In this document: positions 1 to 7,023 of the stretch, piece after piece
Position numbering within the stretch: the first letter of the stretch is position 1
Layout of the letters: every line of letters begins with the position of its first letter
Assembly: GCA_027297085.1 (NCBI GenBank)
Contig: JAPUIL010000746.1
Location: 1-17,880, forward strand
DNA from: Verrucomicrobiota bacterium
Lineage (GTDB): Bacteria; Verrucomicrobiota; Verrucomicrobiia; Opitutales; UBA2995
DNA length: 17,880 nucleotides
Reading direction: 5' to 3'
Translations under genes and position numbers: made by a program
Notes under the pieces: model-generated
Databases searched by the model: none
What the model was told of the DNA's origin: nothing
What the model saw: only the letters and a program-made list of their open reading frames with translations

Positions 1-807
1 ATTACCGATAAACGCTCCGATATCGAATCCCATAGGTCCATAAAAAGCGAACTCCGGGTCGATAACATAGGTCTCCTCCTCGTTTGTCATGAGACTGCCG
101 ATATGAAGATCGCCGTGCAATAACGCTTCGGCATTGTTCATGAACTTATACTTCATTTCGGCGACGGCAATTTTTAGGGCGCCATCCTGGTGGATAAAGT
201 TTTTGTCTTCTTCTGTAAGCTCGGAGTTGTAGTCGTTGGTCTCGTTTTGTTCGTATGGGTGGGTGAACACGAAGTCCTCCGTTAAATTACACAGCTCCGG
301 ATTGATAAACTGAGCGACCGCTTCCTTCTTTTCGCCGGATTTTAGATACCAGTCAGAAGTGAAGAAGAGGGTATTGGCCAGGAAAGTGGACATATGGTCC
401 GCCAGATGAGGAAACACCTTCCCTTCAATGATCTGTCCACGAAGAATCTTATGCTGGGTCAGGTTCTGCATGATTACCACCGACATTTCGACGCTGGAGA
501 AGTAGATATCGGGAACCAGGTCAGGACACAGAGCTTTGTGTTTCTCCAAAGCCTGAATTTCAAAGCGCATACGTTCGCGGGTAAGAGCCCAGGATTCCCC
601 GACTACCCGAAGGTAAGGAACCGCTTGTTTAAGGGCAATTGTCTCTGAAGGGTTGTCACTGTTTGTGATCAGATAGACGTAATTCAGATTTCCATCGCCG
701 ACTTCAACAACCTCCAGACTGTCGAAGCTGGAAAAGAGAGTCTGCATAGCCTCAATGGATTTAAGATAATCGACAACTGATTCCGCAGTCAGAATTTCAT
801 AGGCCAT
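1..807 (-). CDS. mtnK: 5-methylthioribose kinase, partial (C-terminus beyond the left edge)
   Basis: Phosphorylates 5-methylthioribose to 5-methylthioribose 1-phosphate in the cytoplasmic methionine salvage pathway. The frame is open without a stop from the ATG at 807 to the window edge, giving 269 residues of a family that is usually about 400 long. Visible motifs are the nucleotide-binding loop GDGNLNYVYL (residues 37-46), the catalytic loop HGDLHIGS (231-238) and the DPEFAFYGPMGFDIGA segment (250-265). HGDLH plus DPE is the signature that separates methylthioribose kinases from other APH-fold kinases. The gene lies 93 bases downstream of the plsC-like gene on the same strand, but a promoter candidate and hairpins in that gap suggest separate transcription. 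The next gene off the left edge might be mtnA, the usual partner; this cannot be seen. Function is well supported by the motifs. Confidence 0.93.
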   Translation of the reverse strand, partial: MAYEILTAESVVDYLKSIEAMQTLFSSFDSLEVVEVGDGNLNYVYLITNSDNPSETIALKQAVPYLRVVGESWALTRERMRFEIQALEKHKALCPDLVPDIYFSSVEMSVVIMQNLTQHKILRGQIIEGKVFPHLADHMSTFLANTLFFTSDWYLKSGEKKEAVAQFINPELCNLTEDFVFTHPYEQNETNDYNSELTEEDKNFIHQDGALKIAVAEMKYKFMNNAEALLHGDLHIGSLMTNEEETYVIDPEFAFYGPMGFDIGAFIGN

Positions 808-849
808 AGGCGGTGAAGAGCATAATTTATCAACGAAAATTCATCAAAC

Positions 850-878
850 GGCATAGCGTTCTCCCGGGAGTCTGTCAA
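850..878 (-). promoter_or_regulatory. Candidate sigma70-type promoter of mtnK with a palindromic spacer
   Basis: On the minus strand a perfect -35 hexamer TTGACA (878-873) is followed by a 17-base spacer and a weak -10 hexamer TATGCC (855-850). Transcription would start near 843, leaving about 36 bases before the mtnK ATG. The spacer contains the perfect 10-base palindrome CTCCCGGGAG (861-870), the usual place for a repressor operator. The -10 match is only three of six, so the promoter is a proposal. Confidence 0.45.
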
Positions 879-880
879 TG

Positions 881-896
881 GGTTCAGGCCTGAACC
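881..896 (-). terminator. Perfect 16-bp palindrome just after the acyltransferase stop codon
   Basis: GGTTCAGGCCTGAACC is a perfect palindrome that starts five bases past the stop codon of the upstream plsC-like gene. As RNA it can fold into a 6-bp stem with a GGCC loop. No U-tract follows, so it is not a canonical intrinsic terminator. It may stabilise the mRNA end, or be a protein-binding site just upstream of the mtnK promoter. Confidence 0.3.
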
Positions 897-900
897 GGTT

Positions 901-2100
901 CTAATCAAGGGATGCCAATATGGATTGTACCCTTTCTCGAATTTGTTCAGTCAACGGAGTGACTCCCGTTTTAAAAGTCAGCGATCTTTCCTTCAGGAAT
1001 TTTTTAATTTCGATGGGCGTGTCGAAAATGACTTCAGCGTTGCGTGGGCCATAGTAGGTCTCGTTTTCAAGCACATCTTCTTCAAGTTTGAAGAGCGTCT
1101 CGGCGATGCGGTCGGTGGTTGGGTTTTCCTTCAGGTACCGGCCCGGATAACTGTAGAACTGTTGCGCCACAAAGATGTGGTCCAATTGGTCGTAGAGTTC
1201 CTTTTCGCGTTGGGTGCTCACAGGTGACATCTGATTTGTCAGTTCTCCGCGGATTTTTCCACGTAGCGCTTTGATGCGCATTGGCATACTCATTCCGGTA
1301 TTTTTCGATCCCTGTAGGATCTCAATGGGTTCAATGAGGCTGGCCTGCAGCCCCTGAATGCGCTCAACCAGTTTGCCCCGTCGGGCATGTCCAAGGAATT
1401 CCTCTTCCTTGATCGCAAGCAATGCCGAGCCCAGGCGATAAATGCGTTTCACTGGATCCAGATCGGGCCTGGGTTTCCAGGTGATGTGTTGTTCCAACCT
1501 ATCCAGCCTTTTCGAAAAAGTGTCTTCAATACCAGCTCCATGTCTTATACGAATACATGTTGGGACAACATAACTCTCCCTCTCTTCCGGCAACTTGGCG
1601 GTCGCCCGTAGCAGAATATTGGCTACCCCGTTATTCAGTTCGTCCAGCAGTTCGTGATGGTGATAAATTTCGCCTTCCGGAAAAATTACCAGAGGGAATT
1701 TGCCTTCCTGCAGGATACGCATGGCGGTCTTTATGGCGCCTATATCACCGCCTTCGCGGTTTACAGAAAAGGCTCCTGCCTTTTGTAGCATAAAGCGTTG
1801 AAAGGCGGTCTTCTCAAAGCCTTCCCTGGCGGCCATAAAGTGAAAGGTAAATCCAAAGCGCCGGGCAGCGGTGACCATCAGACTCGGGTCGGCATGGTCA
1901 GCGTGATTGGGGGCCACCAGGACCGAGTGTCCGGCATCCACAAGTTTCTTTAAGCCTTGGGCACCTGTGATCTGAATGCCGGTAATCTTATATTTTTTCT
2001 TTAGGAAATAATGAGAGATCAGGGTCAGGACCGGCTTAAACCACGGTGAGTATTTAGGGGGGTGGTGGATGTAGGGTACCTGAGGTCGAAAAAGATTCAT
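901..2100 (-). CDS. PlsC-type 1-acylglycerol-3-phosphate acyltransferase-like protein
   Basis: A 399-residue lysophospholipid/glycerophosphate acyltransferase family protein. It would transfer an acyl chain to a lysophospholipid or to lysophosphatidic acid at the inner face of the cytoplasmic membrane. The HX4D catalytic motif is present as NHADHAD (H66, D71), and the second acyltransferase block is FPEG at 140-143. The PlsC domain fills about residues 40-210. The remaining C-terminal half is charged and helical and makes the protein longer than typical PlsC (about 240). The start overlaps the stop of the upstream fused transporter/acyltransferase/ligase gene by four bases (ATGA), so the two are translationally coupled. 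The operon thus holds two separate acyltransferase sites. The exact substrate cannot be told from sequence. Confidence 0.85.
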   Translation of the reverse strand: MNLFRPQVPYIHHPPKYSPWFKPVLTLISHYFLKKKYKITGIQITGAQGLKKLVDAGHSVLVAPNHADHADPSLMVTAARRFGFTFHFMAAREGFEKTAFQRFMLQKAGAFSVNREGGDIGAIKTAMRILQEGKFPLVIFPEGEIYHHHELLDELNNGVANILLRATAKLPEERESYVVPTCIRIRHGAGIEDTFSKRLDRLEQHITWKPRPDLDPVKRIYRLGSALLAIKEEEFLGHARRGKLVERIQGLQASLIEPIEILQGSKNTGMSMPMRIKALRGKIRGELTNQMSPVSTQREKELYDQLDHIFVAQQFYSYPGRYLKENPTTDRIAETLFKLEEDVLENETYYGPRNAEVIFDTPIEIKKFLKERSLTFKTGVTPLTEQIRERVQSILASLD

Positions 2101-5100
2101 GATTTTGATTCAGTATATTGCCGGGCCAGGTCTTTTAAGGTGGTCAGATCCAGTTTGCCGGATCCCAAGTAGGGAAGATTCTCAATGAAAAAGAACAGGT
2201 CCTTACGTGGTTTCCAAAGATTAGGCAAATCGGCGTCGGCCAGTTTTATCTGGCATTCCTCCAACTGCCCCGGGGTTAGCGTATGTAGTACGACCAGGCG
2301 CTCACCTTTGCGTTCATCAGGGAGGCCGGTAACCGCAAAACACTTCTCAGTTTCGTCGACAAGCTCGTGGAGAACATCCTCTACTTTGATGTGAGGAACC
2401 ATTTCTCCTCCAATTTTGCTGAACCTGCTCAAGCGGTCGGTAATGGTCAGGAAGCCATCTTCGTCAACCGCAACTATATCTCCCGTGGTGTACCAGCCGT
2501 TCTTAAGGACTTCAGCGGTTTTTTCGGATTTTCCAAGGTAGCCTTGCATGACGTTTGGACCCTTGACAAGCATTAGGCCCGGTATGCCCACCGGTACGGA
2601 CTGCTGTGTATCAGGATCAACAATACGGATACTGATGCCAGGTAGCGGGTGGCCAATTTTGCCCGGTTTTATCCCTATCTGGTGTAGCCGGCCTAGGTGA
2701 AGATCGCGGGTGTTGGCAGAAACTACTGGTGAACATTCTGTGCATCCGTACCCCTCGACCGGGTACAAACCAAATTTTTCCTCAAATGCCTTGGCCAACC
2801 GTTCCGGGAGTTTTTCAGCTCCGACCATGACAAACTCGACGCTCTCCAATTGTTCGGGTTGGCAACCCCGCAAGTAGATTTGCAAAAAGGTTGGCGTCGT
2901 GATCATGGTGGTGACACGATTTTCTTTGATAAGCCCGCCGATCACCTTGGCATCGAGCGGATTGGCGTGATAGGTTACCCCTAATCCCAGAGTCGGCGGC
3001 AGCACAAGTGCGCCGGTAAATCCGAAAGAATGGAAGAAGGGCAGGATTCCCAGAAACACATCCTTTTTACCTAAGGCAAGTGTCTGTCCTACCTGCTCAA
3101 TGTTGGAGACAATGTTGTAATGGCTCAACATCACGCCCTTGGGATCACCAGTACTGCCGCTGGAAAAGATAATTGTTGCAGTGTCCTCCAGCAAAGTTTT
3201 TCGCGATTGCCCCAGAGCCTTTTCCAAAAGCCTTACCGGTAACAGCCATGCCATGAGAAGGCCTGCCAGTTTTTCAAAAATACCTGGCTTCGCAGCCAAC
3301 TTTTCCAAGAAAACGGTATTCTCGGGCAGTGATAGTTTAATCCGGGTAAGAAAGAGCTTTGAAGTCACTATGGTTTTGATGCCGCACTGTTCGATACAGG
3401 AAGCTATCGCTGATTCTGATAAAGTATAGTTGAGGTTGACTGGGACCTTACCCAACAAAAACGCCGCATAATTTACCAGCGCTCCTGGGACGGAAGGTGG
3501 CAAGAGGATGCCCACTTTTTCCTGGTCTTTCCAGAGAGGCCGCAAACGCCTAGCCAGGAAAATCACTTTGGGAAGCAATGCGCCGTATTTGAGTCGTCCC
3601 GACCGTGGATCGGACATGGCAAACCGAAGGGGATGGGTTTTGGCTGTCCGGACAAAACTACGGTGGAGTGTTTTGAAATTTGCCTTCCTGAAGTGCCAGG
3701 CTTCCGTTGCCAATTCCTGAACAGCTTCCCGCACTTCGAACGGTTTGGAATCTGCTGGCATCGCTTTGCCAAAGCTGACGGTTACTGGAAAGGGAATTTG
3801 TCGCGGCCACTTGAAGAGGAAGCGTCCGCGTTCGTAACTGAAGATACTTCCCCAAACTCCGTCCAGGTTTACCGGAATGATCGAGTTGTCCAGATTGCGC
3901 ATGATTTTCTCATATCCGCGCCGGAACGGTAGCAAGTTTCCGGTTCGCGATATTTGTCCTTCCGCAAAGATACATACAACCTCGCCCGATTGGATCATGG
4001 CTGATGCCAGTTTCAAGGCCTGGATTGTTTCCCGGGGCCGCTGTGTGGAGGGAATGGGGATCGCCTTTAGGATTTTGGCGAACGGTTTAATAAACCAGAT
4101 CGCGGAAACATCCTGGGCGACAATGAATCGGATCGGTCGATCGATGGAGGCGACCAGCAGCAATGCGTCTACGTAGGATAAGTGGTTGCAAACAAAGAGG
4201 ATACCTTCCTTATCGGGTATATTATCGCGACCTTGGATTCGGATACGATAGAGCGTATGCGTCAGAAATACCAGCAACAAGCGGAGCAGAGAATCGGGTA
4301 ACAACCACACCACGTAAATGGTCCCGGCGAGTGTTACTGCGCCGATAAACGTGAAGACGTTGGCCGTACTGAAACCGATACTCTTGATTAGTATATAAAC
4401 GGCAGCTGCCAGCAGGATGCCTATCCATGACAAGAATGCCTGCATGGCGATGATGGAGCCTTTCCGGCTCCTGTCAGGCCGGTGCTGAACGAGGGCATTG
4501 ATAGGTATGATGTAAAATCCGCCGAAGAATCCTAAAAAGCCAAGGAATATGCCGAATTCCCTTGTGGAAAGGCCTTCCTGCCCCATCAGAAAACTGAATA
4601 CCGCTACACCCAAGGCACCCAAAGGGATCAGTCCGTATTCAATCTTGCGCGCTGATACATAGCCGGCGGTAAAACTGCCGATACCGATTCCCACCGCCAT
4701 CGTGGCGAAGAGAAGACTTGTATTGGCAAAACTTAGCTGCAGATCATTGCGGCCATAGATCATAACTGCTTGTTGAACCATGGCTCCGAGAAACCAGAAA
4801 TAAGTGCCTCCCAGTATTGAAAGAAACAATACGCGGTCTTTTCTGGCGTAACTGAATTGCTGCCAGAATTCGCTCAGGAAATTGATGCGGTATTTTTTAG
4901 TGGGGTTTGCCGGAGGAAGTTTACCTATTTTCCGACTGGCCAGGAAACCTGTTGCCGCAAGAGCTACCAGAATAATACCTGTAATTAGCTGGTTGTCGAA
5001 AGCATCAAAAAGTTGTCCGCCTGCAATGGTTCCGAGGATGATGGCGATAAAAGTTCCCAGACCGATGAAGCCGTTTCCCCAGGACAGGCGCTTTTCTTCA

Positions 5101-5516
5101 AGAAGCTCCGGCAGCAAGCCATATTTGACCGGACCAAAAAAAGCGCTCTGCGCACTCATAAGAAAAATGACCCCGAACAGCAGGTAGAGGTTGGATAAAT
5201 ACAACCCACAGGCTCCGATGGACATCACGCATATCTCCGCCATCTTTATGCGGACGGCCACCGTGCGCTTGCTAAACTTGTCGGCACAGTATCCTCCTGT
5301 CATGGTGAAGAGGATGAATGGGACGGCGAAGAGCATACCGATCAGGAAAACTTGCCAGTCTTGATCGGACTCGCTCGTGAACTGGCTCATGGCCGTATAT
5401 ATGACGACGAACTTAAATACGTTGTCAGAAAACGCCCCCTGGCATTGGGTCACAAACAGACTCCAAAAACTTTTACGCCAATTGGAGGGGGTCTGGGAAT
5501 TTCTAGAAGTATCCAC
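2097..5516 (-). CDS. Trifunctional MFS transporter / PlsC acyltransferase / acyl-ACP (acyl-CoA) ligase fusion (LplT-Aas type)
   Basis: A 1139-residue fusion that would take up lysophospholipids and re-acylate them at the inner membrane. Residues about 15-415 are a 12-helix MFS transporter of the LplT type, starting with WSLFVTQCQGAFSDNVFK. Residues about 420-610 are a PlsC acyltransferase with NHLSYVD (H445, D450) and FAEG (517-520). Residues about 640-1139 are an AMP-binding acyl ligase with the P-loop SSGSTGDPKG (785-794), YGCTE (923-927), GWYTTGD (1007-1013) and a C-terminal GSGKLD with the expected catalytic K1121. All catalytic motifs of both enzymes are intact. E. coli splits these jobs between LplT and Aas; one-piece fusions are known in other Gram-negatives. 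The start is a GTG with no clear ribosome binding site, and the MFS first helix begins soon after, which supports it. It is the first gene of a two-gene operon with the PlsC-like gene. Confidence 0.92.
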   Translation of the reverse strand: MDTSRNSQTPSNWRKSFWSLFVTQCQGAFSDNVFKFVVIYTAMSQFTSESDQDWQVFLIGMLFAVPFILFTMTGGYCADKFSKRTVAVRIKMAEICVMSIGACGLYLSNLYLLFGVIFLMSAQSAFFGPVKYGLLPELLEEKRLSWGNGFIGLGTFIAIILGTIAGGQLFDAFDNQLITGIILVALAATGFLASRKIGKLPPANPTKKYRINFLSEFWQQFSYARKDRVLFLSILGGTYFWFLGAMVQQAVMIYGRNDLQLSFANTSLLFATMAVGIGIGSFTAGYVSARKIEYGLIPLGALGVAVFSFLMGQEGLSTREFGIFLGFLGFFGGFYIIPINALVQHRPDRSRKGSIIAMQAFLSWIGILLAAAVYILIKSIGFSTANVFTFIGAVTLAGTIYVVWLLPDSLLRLLLVFLTHTLYRIRIQGRDNIPDKEGILFVCNHLSYVDALLLVASIDRPIRFIVAQDVSAIWFIKPFAKILKAIPIPSTQRPRETIQALKLASAMIQSGEVVCIFAEGQISRTGNLLPFRRGYEKIMRNLDNSIIPVNLDGVWGSIFSYERGRFLFKWPRQIPFPVTVSFGKAMPADSKPFEVREAVQELATEAWHFRKANFKTLHRSFVRTAKTHPLRFAMSDPRSGRLKYGALLPKVIFLARRLRPLWKDQEKVGILLPPSVPGALVNYAAFLLGKVPVNLNYTLSESAIASCIEQCGIKTIVTSKLFLTRIKLSLPENTVFLEKLAAKPGIFEKLAGLLMAWLLPVRLLEKALGQSRKTLLEDTATIIFSSGSTGDPKGVMLSHYNIVSNIEQVGQTLALGKKDVFLGILPFFHSFGFTGALVLPPTLGLGVTYHANPLDAKVIGGLIKENRVTTMITTPTFLQIYLRGCQPEQLESVEFVMVGAEKLPERLAKAFEEKFGLYPVEGYGCTECSPVVSANTRDLHLGRLHQIGIKPGKIGHPLPGISIRIVDPDTQQSVPVGIPGLMLVKGPNVMQGYLGKSEKTAEVLKNGWYTTGDIVAVDEDGFLTITDRLSRFSKIGGEMVPHIKVEDVLHELVDETEKCFAVTGLPDERKGERLVVLHTLTPGQLEECQIKLADADLPNLWKPRKDLFFFIENLPYLGSGKLDLTTLKDLARQYTESKS

Positions 5517-5586
5517 TAGGAAATTATTGACAGTTTAAATTTTCAACTACAAATCAATGCGTCAAAAGGAGGCTTACAGGCTCAAT

Positions 5587-5916
5587 TCAAAACTTGATTG
5601 GCTGCTCGCTCAAGCGAAATACAATTCTCATCAACACGCGACCATCCTCGGTTTGACCCAAATCTCGGCGATAGTAAAGGTCATCCATCCGCCATTGACC
5701 ACTCCCTTTGTTCAGTCGGGCATATTCAACCCGTGCCAGTGCATTTCCATAGTGATAGTGGTTGTCCAGTACCGCGTAAAATGGCGTCCCACGTAAATGA
5801 GGCCCGTTGTACCGGGATTCGAATATGGTTTTCAATGGTGGGTCATTACCTGAACTGACCCCCACTGGATGCACCGGTAATAACAAATTCTTTGCCCGAT
5901 ATGTCGGTTGTTTCAC
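5587..5916 (-). CDS. Hypothetical protein, 109 residues, doubtful
   Basis: An open frame of 109 codons lies between the divergent fused-acyltransferase gene and the small exported protein gene. The product is hydrophilic and aromatic-rich, for example DNHYHYGNALARVEYARL and DDLYYRRDL. It has no signal peptide, no membrane segment and no family I recognise. The start would be a GTG at 5916. An AGGAG sequence overlaps this GTG instead of sitting 5-9 bases before it, so the start is unconvincing. An AT-rich palindrome lies just upstream. It could be a real small gene, a fragment of a decayed gene, or a chance ORF. It competes with plus-strand ORFs over the same bases whose proteins look less natural. 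Confidence 0.3.
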   Translation of the reverse strand: MKQPTYRAKNLLLPVHPVGVSSGNDPPLKTIFESRYNGPHLRGTPFYAVLDNHYHYGNALARVEYARLNKGSGQWRMDDLYYRRDLGQTEDGRVLMRIVFRLSEQPIKF

Positions 5917-5923
5917 TCCTATT

Positions 5924-5949
5924 AATTAATGCATAATTATGCACTAATT
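5924..5949. promoter_or_regulatory. AT-rich palindrome, possible operator
   Basis: The 14 bases 5930-5943 (TGCATAATTATGCA) form a perfect palindrome. It extends to 5924-5949 with a single mismatched pair. It lies between the minus-strand 109-residue ORF and the plus-strand small exported protein gene, so a dimeric regulator bound here could control either direction. An AT-rich palindrome can arise by chance, and no regulator gene is nearby. Confidence 0.35.
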
Positions 5950-6007
5950 TATTGAGTTACAACTCCAGTCGTGCAATTCTTGAACTTTATTCAATTTGGT
6001 TCTGTTC

Positions 6008-6205
6008 ATGAGAATAACTGTAGGACTCATTCAAAAATTGAGCATTCTGATTCTCGGTATGCTCGGATGTTCTACCTTATCCGCTGAAGCATTCGAGGAT
6101 ATTATGGAGCAGCGGAATCAACTCAATGAGGAAGTGAAGTTTCCGTCAGGGAAGCAGGTCCAGCTTGCAAACTCGCTGGTCGACCATTGCCTTGAGGTAA
6201 AATAA
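6008..6205 (+). CDS. Small exported protein of unknown function (65 residues)
   Basis: From the ATG at 6008 the product begins with a positively charged end, then a hydrophobic stretch (residues about 11-22) and the sequence LGMLGCSTLSAEA. This reads as a signal peptide, cleaved either after the AEA-like site (about residue 28) or as a lipoprotein at C21; the lipobox is weak. The mature part is only about 40 residues, charged (FEDIMEQRNQLNEEVKFPSG) and ends at VDHCLEVK. No family recognised. An upstream in-frame TTG at 5996 could add four residues, but the ATG gives a better signal peptide. The DUF1080 gene follows 27 bases later on the same strand, so the two are probably co-transcribed. The short mature part could mean a truncated gene. 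Confidence 0.5.
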   Translation: MRITVGLIQKLSILILGMLGCSTLSAEAFEDIMEQRNQLNEEVKFPSGKQVQLANSLVDHCLEVK

Positions 6206-6232
6206 TTTTTAGGCTCCCTGAGCTTTTTCATC

Positions 6233-7003
6233 ATGAATCCATCTGCTAAATCTATCATCAACCGGGTCATTGTTGGTACTGTTCTCCTATCGTTGGGCGC
6301 AATAGCCGGCGTCTATATAGGAATACGGCGTGATCCGGTGTGGGTCTCCCTGTTTACTGGGACGGATCTTGATGGGTGGTTCGTGCAGGCATTGGAATCT
6401 GACAAAAGCAAAGACTACTGGCGTGTTGAAGACGGGTTGATTGTGTGTGATTCCATGGGAGACAAGGACCACCAAACAGTATGGCTGCAACATGCTCTGG
6501 AGATTGATGATTTCGAATTGAAGCTGAAATTCAGAGCTTTTCGGGACTCTCCAGGAAACAGTGGCGTTCAGGTGAGAAGCCGTTGGGATAGTGGTCCCGA
6601 TGCCCCAGATGGAGGTTGGATGGATGGCCCCCAAGTAGACATCCACCCACCGCTGCCGTGGCGCACAGGTTTGATCTACGATGAAACTCGCGAAGCAAAA
6701 CGTTGGATTAGTCCCAGCATGCCGGATTGGAAAATCGAACCTTCCCAAGGACCAGCACAATGGGTATTTAATTTTGCCGATGATCCACAACCTTGGAATT
6801 ACCTTGTGATACGTTGTGAGGGTACCCGGATTACGACTACACTGAATCGTATGGTAATGTCGGACTTCGATGGAAAAGGAATATTAGACGACGTCGATCA
6901 TCGAAAACACAATGTGGGTATGAGAGGGTTCATCGCTTTCCAGCTTCATGCCAGAGACGAGCTGAAGCTCCAGTTTAAAGACATTTTCATCCGGGAGCTT
7001 TAA
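6233..7003 (+). CDS. DUF1080 (3-keto-disaccharide hydrolase-like) membrane-anchored protein
   Basis: A 256-residue protein with an N-terminal hydrophobic anchor or uncleaved signal (residues about 11-30), then a single DUF1080 domain with a concanavalin-like jelly-roll fold. Family marks are FTGTDLDGW (41-49), WRVEDGLIV, the FELKLKFR strand, NSGVQVRS, and the closing GFIAFQLH with LQFKDIFIREL. Members of DUF1080 are abundant in Verrucomicrobiota and Planctomycetota, and some are known to hydrolyse 3-keto-glycosides made by glycoside 3-dehydrogenases. It therefore probably acts outside the cytoplasmic membrane on a modified sugar. It follows the small exported protein gene closely and converges on the glycosyltransferase gene, 20 bases away. 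The family call is solid; the substrate is unknown. Confidence 0.85.
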   Translation: MNPSAKSIINRVIVGTVLLSLGAIAGVYIGIRRDPVWVSLFTGTDLDGWFVQALESDKSKDYWRVEDGLIVCDSMGDKDHQTVWLQHALEIDDFELKLKFRAFRDSPGNSGVQVRSRWDSGPDAPDGGWMDGPQVDIHPPLPWRTGLIYDETREAKRWISPSMPDWKIEPSQGPAQWVFNFADDPQPWNYLVIRCEGTRITTTLNRMVMSDFDGKGILDDVDHRKHNVGMRGFIAFQLHARDELKLQFKDIFIREL

Positions 7004-7006
7004 TTC

Positions 7007-7021
7007 ACTCTCGGCTAGAGT
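7007..7021. terminator. Small hairpin between convergent genes
   Basis: ACTCT-CGGCT-AGAGT forms a perfect 5-bp stem with a 5-base loop. It fills almost all of the 20 bases between the stop codons of the plus-strand DUF1080 gene and the minus-strand glycosyltransferase gene. There is no U-tract on either side. The position suits a bidirectional transcript end, but the stem is short. Confidence 0.2.
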
Positions 7022-7023
7022 AT

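Noticed and set aside
808..900. A possible SAM riboswitch before mtnK.
   Set aside because: Only 93 bases separate the genes, most taken by promoter-like and palindromic sequence, and no riboswitch core pattern could be seen.
5527..5555. A plus-strand TTGACA that could start a promoter.
   Set aside because: No -10-like hexamer at 16-18 bases and no supported gene directly downstream on that strand.
5805..5832. A tRNA T-arm-like string (minus strand ATTCGAATCCCGG), suggesting a tRNA end or an integration site.
   Set aside because: The 5-bp T-stem does not form with the preceding bases, and no anticodon or acceptor arm is present; it lies inside the 109-codon ORF and no integrase is nearby.
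6287..6790. A 167-codon minus-strand ORF opposite the DUF1080 gene.
   Set aside because: It is fully antisense to a gene with clear family motifs, and its product resembles no natural protein.
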